Positions 30,510 through 44,034 are shown, counted from the first letter of the stretch. The stretch: 63,594 bases of DNA from Bacillus sp. AFS088145 (GCF_002564465.1 NZ_NUUX01000023.1:1-63594); one strand, 5' to 3'. A program made the numbers and translations. The notes: generated by a model not told the origin, from the sequence alone.

Positions 30510-30645
30510 GCATTTGTTATAAGTTTAAATAAATAATGTTCTCGTCGTCTTCAGTACTTAGTTATTATATTATCTTCAATTATTAAAATCAAGCAAGAAT
30601 CGGTTTTAATGCATATTTTAAATATTTCCAATTTACTTATAAAAA

Positions 30646-30676
30646 AAAGCTTAGAAGAAAAGATCTTCTAAGCTTT
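30646..30676 (-). terminator. Terminator after tuf
   Basis: Perfect 13-bp stem AAAGCTTAGAAGA/TCTTCTAAGCTTT with a 5-nt loop, then TTTTT. It closes the str operon 9 nt after the tuf stop. Confidence 0.93.
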
Positions 30677-30685
30677 TAAGTTTAA

Positions 30686-31873
<1,188 letters not shown>

Positions 31874-31928
31874 TGTAAAAATCCTCCTTATAATTAAGAA
31901 AATTAATTTTTAGTTTTATTATTATGCC

Positions 31929-31951
31929 ACAAAGGGTGAGACACCCTTTGT
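31929..31951 (-). promoter_or_regulatory. Stable hairpin between fusA and tuf
   Basis: Perfect 10-bp stem ACAAAGGGTG/CACCCTTTGT with a 3-nt loop and no T tract after it, so not a usual terminator. It could be a processing or stability element giving tuf mRNA its own 5' end. Confidence 0.5.
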
Positions 31952-31994
31952 AGCTAACATAAATAGTTATACATGATGAGAACTAAATAATCAA

Positions 31995-34073
31995 TTACTC
32001 ACCTTTATATTTTTTGATAATCTCTTCAGAAATTGATTTTGGTACATCTTCGTAATGGTCAAATACCATTGAGAACGTTCCACGACCTTGAGTGTTAGAA
32101 CGTAATGAAGTTGCATAACCAAACATTTCAGAAAGAGGAACCATTGCACGTACTACTTGAGCGTTACCGCGAGCTTCCATACCTTCAACGCGTCCACGAC
32201 GAGAAGTAATATCACCCATGATATCTCCTAAGTATTCCTCAGGGATAACAACTTCTACTTTCATTAATGGTTCAAGTAGAACTGGGTTACATTTCTTAAC
32301 AGCGTTTTTAAGAGCTAATGAAGCAGCTACTTTAAACGCCATTTCGTTTGAGTCAACATCATGGTAAGATCCATCGAATAATTTCGCTTTAATGTCGATT
32401 AGTGGGAAACCAGCTAATACACCATTTTTAAGAGAATCTTCAAGACCTGCAGCTACAGCTGGGATGTATTCACGAGGAACAACACCACCAACGATTGCGT
32501 TTTCAAATTCGAAGCCTTTTCCTTCTTCGTTTGGTGAGAATTCAATCCAAACGTGTCCGAATTGTCCACGTCCACCTGATTGACGAACGAATTTACCTTC
32601 TACTTGTGCAGAAGAACGGAAAGTTTCACGGTATGCTACTTGAGGAGCACCAACGTTAGCTTCTACTTTGAATTCACGACGCATACGGTCAACGATGATA
32701 TCAAGGTGAAGCTCACCCATACCAGCGATGATTACTTGACCAGTTTCTTGGTCAGTATGTGCACGGAAAGTTGGATCTTCTTCAGTTAATTTTACTAATG
32801 CTTGACCCATTTTATCTTGGTCCGCTTTAGATTTTGGCTCAATCGCAATTGAGATAACTGGATCAGGGAATTCCATAGACTCAAGAATTACTAAATTCTT
32901 TTCATCACATAAAGTATCACCAGTTGTAGTATCTTTAAGACCTACAGCTGCTGCGATATCTCCAGCGTATACTTTCGAAATCTCTTGACGAGAGTTAGCA
33001 TGCATTTGTAGGATACGACCTACACGCTCACGCTTACCTTTTGTAGAGTTTTGAACGTATGAACCAGATTCTAACGTACCTGAGTATACTCGGAAGAACG
33101 TTAATTTACCAACATAAGGATCAGTCATGATTTTGAATGCTAATGCTGCGAAAGGCTCTTCATCACTTGAAGGAACGATTTTCTCTTCATCAGTATCAGG
33201 TAAAGTTCCTTTGATAGCTGGTACATCTAATGGAGATGGTAGGTAATCAATTACTGCATCAAGCATTAATTGAACACCTTTGTTTTTGAAAGCAGAACCA
33301 CATACTACTGGGTAGAATTGTACTGAACATGTAGCTGTACGAATAGCAGCTTTTAATTCAGGAAGTGTGATTTCTTCACCTTCAAGGTATTTCATCATTA
33401 ATTCTTCATCTAGCTCAGCTACCGCTTCGATTAAACGACCACGGTATTCTTCAGCTAGTTCTTGATATTCTTCTGGAATTTCAATTGTTTCAATGTCAGT
33501 TCCTAAGTCATTATTGTACTTAATAGCTTTCATTTCAACTAGGTCAACGATTCCCCAGAAGTTATCTTCAGCACCCATCGCTAATTGGATTGGGTGTGCG
33601 TTAGCTTGTAAACGGTCATGTAACGTACCTACAGAGTATAAGAAATCCGCGCCGATTTTATCCATTTTGTTAACGAATACTACACGTGGAACTCCGTAAG
33701 TAGTTGCTTGGCGCCAAACTGTTTCAGTTTGAGGCTCAACACCTGATTGAGCATCAAGTACTGCTACTGCGCCATCAAGTACACGTAGAGAACGTTCAAC
33801 TTCTACAGTGAAGTCTACGTGACCTGGAGTATCAATGATATTTACACGGTGGTTATTCCACTGAGCTGTTGTAGCAGCAGATGTGATAGTGATACCACGC
33901 TCTTGCTCTTGCTCCATCCAGTCCATTTGTGAAGCTCCTTCATGAGTTTCACCAATTTTGTGTATACGACCTGTGTAATAAAGGATACGCTCTGTTGTTG
34001 TTGTTTTACCAGCATCAATATGAGCCATGATCCCGATATTACGAGTGTTATTTAAGGAGAACTCTCTAGTCAT
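31995..34073 (-). CDS. fusA: Elongation factor G
   Basis: Translocation GTPase, 692 aa. G1 [15 protein letters not shown] (about 17-31), the G3 DTPGHVDF and G4 NKMD motifs are intact; domains II-V run to the [11 protein letters not shown] end. SD GGGAG before the ATG. It lies 235 nt after rpsG, an unusually wide gap that holds a 13-bp hairpin. Confidence 0.99.
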   Translation of the reverse strand: MTREFSLNNTRNIGIMAHIDAGKTTTTERILYYTGRIHKIGETHEGASQMDWMEQEQERGITITSAATTAQWNNHRVNIIDTPGHVDFTVEVERSLRVLDGAVAVLDAQSGVEPQTETVWRQATTYGVPRVVFVNKMDKIGADFLYSVGTLHDRLQANAHPIQLAMGAEDNFWGIVDLVEMKAIKYNNDLGTDIETIEIPEEYQELAEEYRGRLIEAVAELDEELMMKYLEGEEITLPELKAAIRTATCSVQFYPVVCGSAFKNKGVQLMLDAVIDYLPSPLDVPAIKGTLPDTDEEKIVPSSDEEPFAALAFKIMTDPYVGKLTFFRVYSGTLESGSYVQNSTKGKRERVGRILQMHANSRQEISKVYAGDIAAAVGLKDTTTGDTLCDEKNLVILESMEFPDPVISIAIEPKSKADQDKMGQALVKLTEEDPTFRAHTDQETGQVIIAGMGELHLDIIVDRMRREFKVEANVGAPQVAYRETFRSSAQVEGKFVRQSGGRGQFGHVWIEFSPNEEGKGFEFENAIVGGVVPREYIPAVAAGLEDSLKNGVLAGFPLIDIKAKLFDGSYHDVDSNEMAFKVAASLALKNAVKKCNPVLLEPLMKVEVVIPEEYLGDIMGDITSRRGRVEGMEARGNAQVVRAMVPLSEMFGYATSLRSNTQGRGTFSMVFDHYEDVPKSISEEIIKKYKGE

Positions 34074-34213
34074 CAGGGTTCTTTCTCCCTTCCAGTATTA
34101 GTTAAGATTTTTTAGTACAAGAAAAAGTTATTCCTATACATATTTCATGTTATTAAGTTAAGCAAGCACTACAAGCAAGGAACTATTATGTCATCCTAAA
34201 TTATGTAATCCGA

Positions 34214-34259
34214 CGTTCACCTATTTAATCTAGCAAACTAAATTAGAAATAGGTGAACG
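34214..34259 (-). promoter_or_regulatory. 13-bp hairpin between rpsG and fusA
   Basis: Perfect stem CGTTCACCTATTT/AAATAGGTGAACG with a 20-nt AT-rich loop, and no T tract. The rest of the 34074-34308 gap is AT-rich; a weak TTGCTT-N17-TATGTA element follows. It could be an mRNA processing or partial attenuation site. Confidence 0.5.
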
Positions 34260-34308
34260 ACTTAACCAACATTCATTATGTGCAGAAATAACTATATTGC
34301 TTTTAATC

Positions 34309-34779
34309 TTACCAACGGTAGTGAGCAAACGCTTTGTTCGCTTCTGCCATTTTGTGTGTATCTTCACGTTTCTTAACTGCAGAACCTGAGTTGTTAGCTG
34401 CATCAAGAATTTCATTAGCTAAACGCTCTTCCATCGTTTTTTCTCCACGAAGACGAGCATAGTTAACTAACCAACGAAGACCTAAAGTTGTACGGCGCTC
34501 AGGGCGAACCTCAACTGGTACTTGGTAGTTTGAACCACCAACACGACGAGCTCTAACTTCTAGAACTGGCATGATATTTTTAAGAGCTGCTTCGAATACT
34601 TCCATTGGTTCTTTACCAGAACGTTCTTGGATTAATTCAAATGCTCCGTATAAGATAGCTTGAGACTTTCCTCTTTTTCCGTCAATCATCATTTTGTTGA
34701 TTAAACGAGAAACTAATTTTGAATTATAAAGTGGATCTGGCAATACATCTCTTTTTGCAACAGGACCTTTACGTGGCAT
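34309..34779 (-). CDS. rpsG: Ribosomal protein S7
   Basis: 156 aa, head assembly initiator. [20 protein letters not shown] and [20 protein letters not shown] fit. GGAGG upstream. Follows rpsL by 32 nt. Confidence 0.98.
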   Translation of the reverse strand: MPRKGPVAKRDVLPDPLYNSKLVSRLINKMMIDGKRGKSQAILYGAFELIQERSGKEPMEVFEAALKNIMPVLEVRARRVGGSNYQVPVEVRPERRTTLGLRWLVNYARLRGEKTMEERLANEILDAANNSGSAVKKREDTHKMAEANKAFAHYRW

Positions 34780-34811
34780 GTTATTTCCTCCTTTCGGCTA
34801 GTTGTTATTTA

Positions 34812-35234
34812 TTACTTCTTAGCTGCTTTTGGTCTCTTAGTTCCATATTTAGAACGACCTTGCATACGTTTGTCAACACCTGCAGTATCTAATGCACCAC
34901 GAACGATATGGTAACGTACCCCCGGTAAATCTTTTACACGTCCACCACGGATAAGAACAACACTGTGCTCTTGTAAGTTGTGTCCGATACCTGGGATATA
35001 AGCAGTTACCTCGATTTGGTTAGTTAAACGCACACGAGCATATTTACGTAAAGCTGAGTTTGGTTTCTTTGGAGTCATTGTACCAACACGAGTACAAACA
35101 CCACGTTTTTGTGGAGCTGATAAATCAGTTGATTTTTTCTTTAATGAGTTGAAACCTTTATTTAATGCTGGTGATTTTGATTTCCATACTTTAGAAGTAC
35201 GTCCATTACGCACTAACTGGTTAATAGTAGGCAT
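34812..35234 (-). CDS. rpsL: Ribosomal protein S12
   Basis: 140 aa, decoding-centre protein. [20 protein letters not shown] is the standard start, placed at 35234 with GGGAGG upstream; the longer open frame to 35312 covers leader. The [11 protein letters not shown] and [14 protein letters not shown] loops, where streptomycin-resistance changes occur, look wild type. Confidence 0.98.
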   Translation of the reverse strand: MPTINQLVRNGRTSKVWKSKSPALNKGFNSLKKKSTDLSAPQKRGVCTRVGTMTPKKPNSALRKYARVRLTNQIEVTAYIPGIGHNLQEHSVVLIRGGRVKDLPGVRYHIVRGALDTAGVDKRMQGRSKYGTKRPKAAKK

Positions 35235-35303
35235 GAGTTTTCCTCCCTTCAAATATTTATAAGACCACACATCCAGGTGGTTCATAATAAGTTGAAAACA
35301 AAG

Positions 35304-35340
35304 TTTTTGCAAGAAGGAAGAAGCCTCCTTCTCACAAAAA
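35304..35340 (-). promoter_or_regulatory. Long hairpin in the rpsL leader
   Basis: Two 15-nt arms, TTTTTGTGAGAAGGA and TCCTTCTTGCAAAAA (minus strand), pair at 13 of 15 positions around a 7-nt loop that includes GGCTTCT. Located 70-106 nt before rpsL, between its promoter and start. Possible attenuator or S12/S7 regulatory structure. Confidence 0.5.
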
Positions 35341-35425
35341 CAGTTTTAACCTGTATATTCCTAAATTAGCCCCGGATCTAACCTGCTTAGATTAGCAGTG
35401 CTATTGTCTAGGAGCAACCTTGAAT

Positions 35426-35455
35426 ATCTTATCATTTTTCATCAAATGATGTCAA
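35426..35455 (-). promoter_or_regulatory. Sigma-A promoter of the str operon
   Basis: Minus strand TTGACA (35455-35450), 18-nt spacer, TAAGAT (35431-35426), in the rpoC-rpsL gap where an L7Ae-type gene would normally lie. Confidence 0.85.
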
Positions 35456-35479
35456 CTCAAGTTTTAAAATATTTTAAGA

Positions 35480-38400
35480 TTATTTTTCAACTAATACTTC
35501 TTCATTCATTTCAACTGATTCAGTTAAATCTTTAACAAGATCTACTTTACGGTATCTGTTCATACCAGTACCAGCTGGAACCAACTTACCTATAATAACA
35601 TTCTCTTTTAATCCTAGCAACTCATCACGTTTACCTTTAATCGCAGCGTCTGTTAATACACGCGTTGTTTCTTGGAATGATGCAGCAGAAAGGAATGAGT
35701 CTGTTTCTAATGATGCTTTTGTAATACCTAGTAATAATGGGCGCGCAGTAGCTGGTTGTTTACCTGCAAATAAAGCTTCTTTATTCGCTTCAGTAAACTG
35801 GTGTAATTCTAATAATGTACCAGGTAGTAAGGTAGTCTCACCTGCATCCATTACACGAACTTTCTTCAGCATTTGACGTACCATTACCTCTACGTGCTTA
35901 TCGCCAATTTCTACCCCTTGCATACGGTATACTTTTTGTACTTCACGTAGTAAGTATTCTTGAACAGCATTTGTACCTTTTACTTTTAACAGTTCTTTCG
36001 GATCGATTGAACCTTCTGTCATTACTTGACCACGTTCAATTGATTCACCTTCTTGAACTTTTAGTCTAGCGCCATAAGGAACTGGGTAGTTTCTAGATTC
36101 AACTGAGCCTTGAACAATAATTTCTTGTTTATCTTTAGCGTCAGTAGAAATTGAAATAATACCATCTATTTCAGAAATAACCGCTTGACCTTTAGGATTA
36201 CGTGCTTCAAATAGCTCTTGAATACGAGGTAAACCTTGAGTAATATCGTCTCCTGCTACCCCACCTGTATGGAATGTACGCATCGTTAACTGTGTACCTG
36301 GTTCACCAATTGATTGTGCAGCAATAATACCTACTGCCTCACCAACTTCAACCTCAGCACCTGTAGCTAAGTTACGGCCATAACATTTTTTACATACTCC
36401 ATGGTTAGTATTACATGTGAACGCAGAACGGATATTAACTTCTTCAATACCTGCATCAATAATTTCACGAGCTAAGTCTTCTGTAATTAAATCGTTCTCT
36501 TGAGCAAGTAATACACCTGTTTCTGGGTGACGTATAGTTGAACGTAAATGACGACCAACTAAACGATCGTATAACCCTTCAATAATTTCGTTACCTTCTT
36601 TAATTGCTTTAACATGTAAACCACGGTCAGTACCACAGTCATCTTGACGAACGATTACATCTTGTGCAACGTCAACTAGACGACGAGTTAAGTAACCTGA
36701 ATCGGCTGTTTTTAGTGCTGTATCGGCAAGACCTTTACGTGCACCGTGTGTAGAGATGAAGTATTCAAGTACCGTTAGACCTTCACGGAATGAAGACTTG
36801 ATTGGTAACTCGATAATACGACCAGCCGGATTGGCCATCAGACCACGCATACCTGCAAGCTGAGTAAAGTTTGATGCGTTACCACGGGCACCAGAGTCAC
36901 TCATCATAAAGATTGGGTTGCGTTTATTTAGGGAAGCCATCAGTTTGCCTTGAATAACATCCTTTGCATCACTCCAAATTGCGATTACACGATCGTAACG
37001 CTCATCTTCTGTGATTAAACCGCGTCGGAATTGCTTTAAAACTTTATCTACTTTCTCTTGAGCTTCAGCAATAATTAACTGCTTCTCAGGTAATACGATG
37101 ATATCGGATACACCAACTGTAATACCAGCTTTAGTAGAGTGTCTAAATCCAAGATCCTTCATGCGGTCTAGCATTTTTGACGTTTCAGTAATTTTAAAAC
37201 GTTTAAACACTTCTGCGATGATGTTTCCAAGTATTTTCTTTTTGAAAGGAGCAATTTCTTCTCTACTTTCAATAATTTCTTTAATATTCGAGCCTTTAGC
37301 TACAAAATAAATCTGAGGAGTTTCCTTCTCAAGGTTACTCTGAGTAGGTTCATTAATATATGGGAACGAAGTAGGTAAGATTTCATTGAAGATTAACTTA
37401 CCAACCGTTGTGATTAATAATGAATTTTTTTGCTCTTCGGTAAATGTTTCGTTATTTAATGAATTTGCTGCTACAGCAACACGAGAATGTAAATGTACAT
37501 AACCATTTTGGTATGCAATTAACGCTTCATTAATATCTTTAAATACCATACCTTCACCGACAGCGCCTGCACGCTCAAGAGTTAAGTAATAGTTACCTAA
37601 TACCATATCTTGCGATGGTGTAACTACTGGTTTACCATCTTTCGGGTTCAGGATGTTTTGTGCCGCAAGCATTAGGATACGAGCTTCTGCTTGAGCTTCA
37701 CTTGATAACGGTACGTGAACAGCCATTTGGTCACCATCGAAATCGGCATTGTATGCAGTACATACAAGTGGATGTAGACGAATTGCACGGCCTTCTACTA
37801 ATGTAGGTTCGAACGCTTGGATACCAAGTCTGTGTAGAGTTGGGGCACGGTTTAGTAACACCGGGTGCTCACGAATAACTGATTCTAATACATCCCAAAT
37901 CTCAGGGTGTAAACGCTCAATTTTACGTTTTGCAGACTTAATGTTATGTGCTAATCCACGCTCTACTAATTCTTTCATCACGAATGGCTTGAATAATTCA
38001 ATTGCCATTTCTTTTGGTAATCCACATTGATACATTTGTAAGTTAGGTCCTACAACAATAACCGAACGACCAGAGTAGTCAACACGTTTACCAAGTAAGT
38101 TTTGACGGAAACGTCCTTGCTTACCTTTAAGCATGTGAGAAAGAGATTTTAATGGACGGTTACCTGGTCCAGTAACTGGACGACCACGACGACCATTGTC
38201 AATTAACGCATCAACTGCTTCTTGAAGCATACGTTTTTCGTTTTGTACGATGATGCTTGGTGCACCAAGGTCTAATAAACGTTTTAAACGGTTGTTACGG
38301 TTAATTACACGACGATATAAATCGTTTAAATCTGAAGTTGCAAAACGTCCACCATCTAATTGAACCATTGGTCGTAATTCAGGTGGGATTACTGGTAGCA

Positions 38401-39088
38401 CATCTAAGATCATCCAAGAAGGCTGATTACCAGAGTTACGGAATGCTTCTAAAACTTCTAAACGTTTAATTGCTCTTGTACGACGTTGACCTTGAGCAGT
38501 TTTTAACTCTTCTTTTAATGAATCAACATCTTTTTCAAGATTAATATCGCTTAGTAGTTTTTTAATCGCTTCAGCACCCATAGATGCTTGGAAAGTTTGA
38601 CCGTAACGCTCACGATAAGCACGGAACTCTTTCTCAGAAAGCAATTGTTTCTTTTCTAAAGGAGTATCTCCAGCTTCTGTTACTACATAAGAAGCGAAGT
38701 AGATTACTTCTTCCAGAGCACGAGGGGACATGTCTAAAACAAGTCCCATTCGGCTTGGAATACCTTTGAAATACCAAATATGTGATACTGGTGCAGCTAA
38801 TTCGATGTGACCCATACGCTCACGACGCACTTTTGCACGAGTTACTTCAACTCCACAACGATCACAAACTACACCTTTATAACGTACACGTTTATATTTT
38901 CCGCAATGACATTCCCAATCTTTCGTAGGACCGAAAATGCGTTCACAGAAAAGACCATCTTTTTCAGGTTTTAATGTACGGTAGTTAATTGTTTCAGGTT
39001 TTTTAATTTCCCCGTATGACCACGAGCGAATTTTGTCAGGCGATGCAAGTCCGATCTTCATATACTCGAAATTATTTACATCTATCAA
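35480..39088 (-). CDS. rpoC: RNA polymerase beta' subunit
   Basis: Catalytic subunit, 1202 aa. The start [20 protein letters not shown] matches Bacillus. Zinc site 1 ([10 protein letters not shown] and VVCDRCGVE, about 59-78), the catalytic Mg site [12 protein letters not shown], the bridge/trigger region, and zinc site 2 ([16 protein letters not shown]) are present. 46 nt after rpoB, one transcription unit. Confidence 0.99.
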   Translation of the reverse strand: MIDVNNFEYMKIGLASPDKIRSWSYGEIKKPETINYRTLKPEKDGLFCERIFGPTKDWECHCGKYKRVRYKGVVCDRCGVEVTRAKVRRERMGHIELAAPVSHIWYFKGIPSRMGLVLDMSPRALEEVIYFASYVVTEAGDTPLEKKQLLSEKEFRAYRERYGQTFQASMGAEAIKKLLSDINLEKDVDSLKEELKTAQGQRRTRAIKRLEVLEAFRNSGNQPSWMILDVLPVIPPELRPMVQLDGGRFATSDLNDLYRRVINRNNRLKRLLDLGAPSIIVQNEKRMLQEAVDALIDNGRRGRPVTGPGNRPLKSLSHMLKGKQGRFRQNLLGKRVDYSGRSVIVVGPNLQMYQCGLPKEMAIELFKPFVMKELVERGLAHNIKSAKRKIERLHPEIWDVLESVIREHPVLLNRAPTLHRLGIQAFEPTLVEGRAIRLHPLVCTAYNADFDGDQMAVHVPLSSEAQAEARILMLAAQNILNPKDGKPVVTPSQDMVLGNYYLTLERAGAVGEGMVFKDINEALIAYQNGYVHLHSRVAVAANSLNNETFTEEQKNSLLITTVGKLIFNEILPTSFPYINEPTQSNLEKETPQIYFVAKGSNIKEIIESREEIAPFKKKILGNIIAEVFKRFKITETSKMLDRMKDLGFRHSTKAGITVGVSDIIVLPEKQLIIAEAQEKVDKVLKQFRRGLITEDERYDRVIAIWSDAKDVIQGKLMASLNKRNPIFMMSDSGARGNASNFTQLAGMRGLMANPAGRIIELPIKSSFREGLTVLEYFISTHGARKGLADTALKTADSGYLTRRLVDVAQDVIVRQDDCGTDRGLHVKAIKEGNEIIEGLYDRLVGRHLRSTIRHPETGVLLAQENDLITEDLAREIIDAGIEEVNIRSAFTCNTNHGVCKKCYGRNLATGAEVEVGEAVGIIAAQSIGEPGTQLTMRTFHTGGVAGDDITQGLPRIQELFEARNPKGQAVISEIDGIISISTDAKDKQEIIVQGSVESRNYPVPYGARLKVQEGESIERGQVMTEGSIDPKELLKVKGTNAVQEYLLREVQKVYRMQGVEIGDKHVEVMVRQMLKKVRVMDAGETTLLPGTLLELHQFTEANKEALFAGKQPATARPLLLGITKASLETDSFLSAASFQETTRVLTDAAIKGKRDELLGLKENVIIGKLVPAGTGMNRYRKVDLVKDLTESVEMNEEVLVEK

Positions 39089-39134
39089 GGGGCCTACCTC
39101 CCTTTCTGTCCTAAGGTTTTACCCTATATAATAC

Positions 39135-42100
39135 TTATTCTTTTACGTATTCCATATCCATCGCTAAATGTTCTGAAGTTTGATCATCATCATCTTCAGT
39201 ATCACGCATTTCGATTTCTTGATCTGTAGCAGACATCATTTTAACATCCATACCTAGAGATTGTAATTCCTTAATCAATACTTTAAATGATTCTGGAACA
39301 CCTGGTTCAGGTACATTTTCACCTTTAACGATTGCTTCATATGTTTTCACACGGCCAACAACGTCATCAGATTTAACTGTTAAGATCTCTTGTAATGTAT
39401 AAGCAGCACCGTATGCTTCAAGTGCCCAAACCTCCATCTCACCAAAACGCTGTCCACCAAATTGTGCTTTACCACCAAGTGGTTGTTGCGTAACAAGTGA
39501 GTATGGTCCTGTTGAACGAGCATGTAACTTATCGTCAACCATGTGTGCAAGTTTGATCATATACATGACACCTACAGAAACACGGTTATCGAAAGGCTCA
39601 CCACTACGTCCATCATATAGTACAGTTTTTGCATCACGTGCCATACCAGCTTCTTCAATTGTTCCCCAAACATCTTCCTCACGTGCTCCGTCAAATACTG
39701 GAGAAGCAACATGAACTCCAAGATATCTAGCAGCCATACCTAAGTGTAGCTCTAATACCTGACCGATGTTCATACGAGAAGGTACCCCTAATGGATTTAA
39801 CATGATATCAACTGGCGTTCCATCAGGTAAAAATGGCATATCTTCTTCTGGTAAAATACGAGAGATAACCCCTTTATTACCATGTCGTCCAGCCATTTTA
39901 TCCCCTTCAGAGATTTTACGTTTCTGAACGATATAAACACGAACAAGTTGGTTTACTCCTGGTGGTAATTCATCACCGTTTTCACGAGTGAATACTTTAA
40001 CATCAAGGATAATCCCGCCTCCACCGTGTGGAACACGTAATGATGTATCACGAACTTCACGAGCTTTTTCACCGAAGATTGCGTGTAGAAGACGTTCTTC
40101 AGCAGTTAATTCAGTAACCCCTTTAGGCGTTACTTTACCAACTAATAAATCTCCATCTTTTACTTCTGCACCAATTCGAATAATCCCACGCTCATCAAGA
40201 TTTTTAAGTGCATCTTCACCAACGTTTGGAATATCACGAGTGATTTCTTCAGGTCCTAATTTTGTATCACGAGCTTCTGACTCATATTCTTCAATATGAA
40301 CTGAAGTGTAAACATCTTCTTTAACTAGACGGCGACTCATAATGATCGCATCCTCGTAGTTGTAACCATCCCATGTCATGAATGCTACTAATACGTTACG
40401 TCCTAGAGCTAATTCACCTTTTTCCATTGAAGGTCCATCTGCAAGAATCTCGCCTCTTACTACTTCATCACCAACACTTACGATTGGGCGTTGGTTATAA
40501 CAAGTACCTTGGTTAGAACGTACGAATTTTAACATACGATATTTATCAAGGTCGCCTTTAACTTTTTGTCCATCTACTTCTAAGTAGCGACGTACCCAAA
40601 CTTCTTTCGCTTCAACACGTTCAACGATACCTGGGTGTTTACAAATTACTGCAGCACCTGAGTCTTTTGCTGAAACGTATTCCATACCTGTACCTACGAT
40701 TGGAGATTCAGGGTTTAATAATGGCACTGCTTGACGTTGCATGTTCGCTCCCATTAGGGCACGGTTCGAGTCATCGTTCTCTAAGAATGGAATACATGCT
40801 GTCGCAGCTGATACTACTTGTTTAGGAGATACATCCATGTAGTCAATACGTTCACGTTTTACAACTGTGTTGTCTCCACGGAAACGAGCTACTACATCTT
40901 CATCTAAGAAGCTACCGTCTTCACCTAAACGTGCATTCGCTTGGGCTACAACGTATAGATCCTCTTCATCAGCAGTTAAATAGTCAATTTTATCTGTTAG
41001 ACGACCTGTTTCAGGGTCTACACGACGATAAGGAGTTTCAATGAAACCAAATTGATTTACTTTTGCATAAGAAGAAAGCGAGTTAATTAATCCGATGTTT
41101 GGTCCCTCAGGCGTTTCAATCGGACACATACGACCATAGTGAGAGTAATGAACGTCACGCACTTCAAATCCTGCACGTTCACGTGTTAAACCACCTGGTC
41201 CAAGTGCTGATAGTCTTCGCTTATGAGTTAATTCAGCAAGAGGATTTGTTTGGTCCATGAATTGAGATAGCTGTGAACTACCAAAGAATTCTTTAATTGA
41301 AGCAATTACAGGGCGAATATTAATTAATGCCTGCGGAGTAACTGCGTTTGTATCTTGAATTGACATACGTTCACGTACTACACGTTCCATACGAGATAGA
41401 CCGATACGGAATTGGTTTTGAAGTAATTCACCAACTGAACGTAAACGACGATTTCCTAAATGGTCAATATCGTCAGTGTCACCTACGTTATGTAGCAGGT
41501 TAAAGAAGTAAGAAATTGAAGAGATAATGTCCGCAGGTGAAATGTTTTTCACACTTTTGCTTACATTCGCATTTCCAATAACTTGAATAACTTGTTCACC
41601 ATCTTCAACAGGTGCGTAAATTTTAATAGATTGTAGAGTAATCTCATCTTCTAGTACGCCACCAGCAGGGTGAGCAACTTTTTCACCGATATTCTTTTCT
41701 AAGAATGGAATAATACGGTCTAACGTACGGCGATCAAGAGTTGTCCCTTTTTCTACAATAATTTCACCAGTTTCTGGATCCACTAATGTTTCTGCAATAC
41801 GTTGGTTAAACAGTCTATTTTTAATGTGTAATTTTTTATTTATTTTGTAGCGTCCAACGCTAGCTAAGTCATAACGCTTCGGATCAAAGAAGCGAGTAAT
41901 TAATAGGTTTTTAGCGTTTTCTACTGTAGGTGGTTCACCTGGACGTAATCTTTCATAGATTTCAAGAAGCGCTTTTTCAGTGCTATCTGTGTTATCTTTT
42001 TCAAGCGTATTACGCAGGTATTCATTTTCGCCTAATAAGTCTAGAATCTCTTGGTCTGTACCAAACCCAAGCGAACGTAGTAGTACCGTTACAGGTAGTT

Positions 42101-42665
42101 TTCTTGTACGGTCAATACGTACATAAACTACATCCTTCGCGTCCGTTTCGTACTCTAACCAAGCACCACGGTTCGGAATAACTGTAGCCGTAAAGCCTTT
42201 TTTACCATTTTTGTCGATCTTTCCACTATAGTACACACTTGGAGAACGTACTAATTGTGAAACGATTACACGTTCAGCACCATTAATAATGAATGTGCCT
42301 GTGTCCGTCATCAGTGGGAAATCCCCCATGAAAACGTCTTGCTCCTTAACTTCGCCAGTTTCCTTATTTAATAGGCGAACTTTCACTCGAAGTGGAGCAG
42401 CGTAGTTTACGTCACGCTCTTTCGATTCTTCTACAACATACTTCGGCTCACCTAAACTGTAATCAATGAACTCTAATGATAGATTACCTGTGAAATCCTC
42501 AATTGGTGAAATGTCTTGGAACATTTCTCTCAAACCTTCATCTAAGAACCATTGGTAAGATGCAGTTTGAATTTCAATTAAGTTAGGTAACTCTAAAACT
42601 TCACTGATACGAGCATAACTTCTGCGTTGGCGGTGTCGTCCATATTGAACTAGTTGACCTGTCAA
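39135..42665 (-). CDS. rpoB: RNA polymerase beta subunit
   Basis: Catalytic-cleft subunit, 1176 aa from the TTG start. The start [20 protein letters not shown] fits best with the TTG at 42665, as in B. subtilis, behind AGGGGTG; an ATG one codon earlier (42668) is the alternative. The rifampicin pocket ([26 protein letters not shown]) is unaltered. The acidic C-terminal tail is short. The -35 of its promoter overlaps the end of ybxB. Confidence 0.98.
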   Translation of the reverse strand: MTGQLVQYGRHRQRRSYARISEVLELPNLIEIQTASYQWFLDEGLREMFQDISPIEDFTGNLSLEFIDYSLGEPKYVVEESKERDVNYAAPLRVKVRLLNKETGEVKEQDVFMGDFPLMTDTGTFIINGAERVIVSQLVRSPSVYYSGKIDKNGKKGFTATVIPNRGAWLEYETDAKDVVYVRIDRTRKLPVTVLLRSLGFGTDQEILDLLGENEYLRNTLEKDNTDSTEKALLEIYERLRPGEPPTVENAKNLLITRFFDPKRYDLASVGRYKINKKLHIKNRLFNQRIAETLVDPETGEIIVEKGTTLDRRTLDRIIPFLEKNIGEKVAHPAGGVLEDEITLQSIKIYAPVEDGEQVIQVIGNANVSKSVKNISPADIISSISYFFNLLHNVGDTDDIDHLGNRRLRSVGELLQNQFRIGLSRMERVVRERMSIQDTNAVTPQALINIRPVIASIKEFFGSSQLSQFMDQTNPLAELTHKRRLSALGPGGLTRERAGFEVRDVHYSHYGRMCPIETPEGPNIGLINSLSSYAKVNQFGFIETPYRRVDPETGRLTDKIDYLTADEEDLYVVAQANARLGEDGSFLDEDVVARFRGDNTVVKRERIDYMDVSPKQVVSAATACIPFLENDDSNRALMGANMQRQAVPLLNPESPIVGTGMEYVSAKDSGAAVICKHPGIVERVEAKEVWVRRYLEVDGQKVKGDLDKYRMLKFVRSNQGTCYNQRPIVSVGDEVVRGEILADGPSMEKGELALGRNVLVAFMTWDGYNYEDAIIMSRRLVKEDVYTSVHIEEYESEARDTKLGPEEITRDIPNVGEDALKNLDERGIIRIGAEVKDGDLLVGKVTPKGVTELTAEERLLHAIFGEKAREVRDTSLRVPHGGGGIILDVKVFTRENGDELPPGVNQLVRVYIVQKRKISEGDKMAGRHGNKGVISRILPEEDMPFLPDGTPVDIMLNPLGVPSRMNIGQVLELHLGMAARYLGVHVASPVFDGAREEDVWGTIEEAGMARDAKTVLYDGRSGEPFDNRVSVGVMYMIKLAHMVDDKLHARSTGPYSLVTQQPLGGKAQFGGQRFGEMEVWALEAYGAAYTLQEILTVKSDDVVGRVKTYEAIVKGENVPEPGVPESFKVLIKELQSLGMDVKMMSATDQEIEMRDTEDDDDQTSEHLAMDMEYVKE

Positions 42666-42744
42666 CATATTCACCCCTTAAATAAGAGTATTTAAAACAA
42701 AAAAATAGTAACAAATAAGCAGAAAACATCCCTTACTTGTTAAA

Positions 42745-42779
42745 CAAAAAATAAAATGGTTTCAAAATGAAAACCATTT
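42745..42779 (-). terminator. Attenuator-like terminator in the rpoB leader
   Basis: Minus strand AAATGGTTT (42779-42771), 8-nt loop, AAACCATTT (42762-42754), then TATTTTTT. It lies about 105-130 nt after the rpoB promoter and 80 nt before rpoB. It may end ybxB transcripts and also attenuate rpoBC. Confidence 0.7.
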
Positions 42780-42884
42780 ATTAAACTCAACGACAGTCAT
42801 TTTACTATCATTTCCAAAGAATATAGAAATATACCCACTTTCAAAAAATCATTTTTGAAAATAAATATATATTGGCATTTAATA

Positions 42885-42913
42885 ATACTATCACAAGCAA
42901 AAATTACAGTCAA
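42885..42913 (-). promoter_or_regulatory. Sigma-A promoter of rpoB-rpoC
   Basis: Minus strand TTGACT (42913-42908), 17-nt spacer, TAGTAT (42890-42885). The -35 overlaps the ybxB stop codon. Confidence 0.75.
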
Positions 42914-43509
42914 TCTTTTTTACTTTTTATGATATAATATCCTTTATCTTTTTTTACTACCTCAACCTCGTCGAAAGTTTCTTTTAATAAATCAAGAGCA
43001 GATGGCGCTCCTTGCTTCTTTTTTATAACCACCCAAAGCTCTCCACCAGGGAGTAATTTATCATGAGCACCTTTTAAAATTTCATGAACAACACTTTTCC
43101 CGGCACGAATTGGCGGATTTGTTAAAATAGCCGCATATTCACCAGTTACATTTTCATAGATACTACTTTCATAGATTTTCACATTACCTATTTTATTTAC
43201 ATCCGCATTATCTTTTGCTAATTCTATCGCTCTTAAATTTACATCAACCATTTCCACCGTTCGACTAGAATCATCTTTTGCGATTGATAATCCTATTGGA
43301 CCGTATCCACATCCAACGTCTAAAATATTACCTTCAACTTTTGGAAATGCGAACGTGTTAATTAAAACACGGGATCCAAAATCAACTTCATTCCTAGAAA
43401 AAACACCTGAATCAGATTGGAACTTCAAATCATTCCCTCTTAGAGTAAACGAAAATACCTTTTTATCAGTTTTACTATTCGGTTGATTTGTAAAATAATG
43501 ATCTGCCAT
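42910..43509 (-). CDS. ybxB: RsmC-like class I SAM methyltransferase (YbxB)
   Basis: 199 aa, about the size of B. subtilis YbxB. Motif I is VGCGYGPIGLSIA (about 64-76) and motif IV is TNPPIRAGK (about 129-137), the NPP type that modifies bases in nucleic acid; rRNA guanine N2 methylation is the family guess, not proven. The start at 43509 is chosen for AGAAGGA upstream and the family N-terminus MADHYFT; a longer open frame lacks an SD. It lies past the rplL terminator, in its usual place before rpoB. Confidence 0.88.
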   Translation of the reverse strand: MADHYFTNQPNSKTDKKVFSFTLRGNDLKFQSDSGVFSRNEVDFGSRVLINTFAFPKVEGNILDVGCGYGPIGLSIAKDDSSRTVEMVDVNLRAIELAKDNADVNKIGNVKIYESSIYENVTGEYAAILTNPPIRAGKSVVHEILKGAHDKLLPGGELWVVIKKKQGAPSALDLLKETFDEVEVVKKDKGYYIIKSKKD

Positions 43510-43569
43510 AAAAAATCCTTCTTCCATATATATACTTATCAACAGTCTTCCCAAAAGTAACCCCATATG

Positions 43570-43599
43570 TACAAAAAAAGCTCGCATAAATGCGAGCTT
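43570..43599 (-). terminator. Terminator after rplL
   Basis: 11-bp stem AAAAGCTCGCA/TGCGAGCTTTT with a 4-nt loop and a T-rich tail, 20 nt after the rplL stop. Confidence 0.93.
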
Positions 43600-43618
43600 T
43601 TCTAAAAACTTTTAGAAA

Positions 43619-43978
43619 TTACTTAACTTCTACGTTAGCGCCAACTTCTTCAAGTTTAGCTTTCATTTCTTCAGCTTCTTCTTTGCTGATTCCTTCTTTA
43701 ATTGCTTTAGGAGTGTTGTCAACTAATTCTTTAGCTTCTTTTAATCCTAAACCAGTTAATTCACGAACAACTTTGATAACTTTGATTTTTTGGTCGCCAG
43801 GGCTAGCTAATACTAAATCAAATTCAGTTTGCTCAGCAGCAGCTTCTACAGCGCCACCCATCATAGCTACAGGAGCAGCAGCAGTTACGCCGAACTCTTC
43901 TTCGATTGCTTTTACTAAGTCATTTAATTCTAATACAGTCATGTTTTTAACTGCTTCAATGATTTGTTCTTTAGTCAT
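43619..43978 (-). CDS. rplL: Ribosomal protein L7/L12
   Basis: 119-aa stalk protein. The N-terminal dimer helix ([20 protein letters not shown]), a flexible Ala/Glu hinge and the factor-binding C-terminal domain with [13 protein letters not shown] are complete. GGAGG upstream. 56 nt after rplJ, under the same L10-type leader. Confidence 0.98.
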   Translation of the reverse strand: MTKEQIIEAVKNMTVLELNDLVKAIEEEFGVTAAAPVAMMGGAVEAAAEQTEFDLVLASPGDQKIKVIKVVRELTGLGLKEAKELVDNTPKAIKEGISKEEAEEMKAKLEEVGANVEVK

Positions 43979-44034
43979 TGTTAATTTCCTCCTTGTTTAT
44001 ACCTTTAAATTATATATTTTAAGCGATCTTGGCA

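Noticed and set aside
40850-41300. Rifampicin-resistance changes in rpoB and streptomycin-resistance changes in rpsL
   Set aside because: The rifampicin pocket segments and the S12 KKPNSALRK and GGRVKDLPG loops read as wild type.
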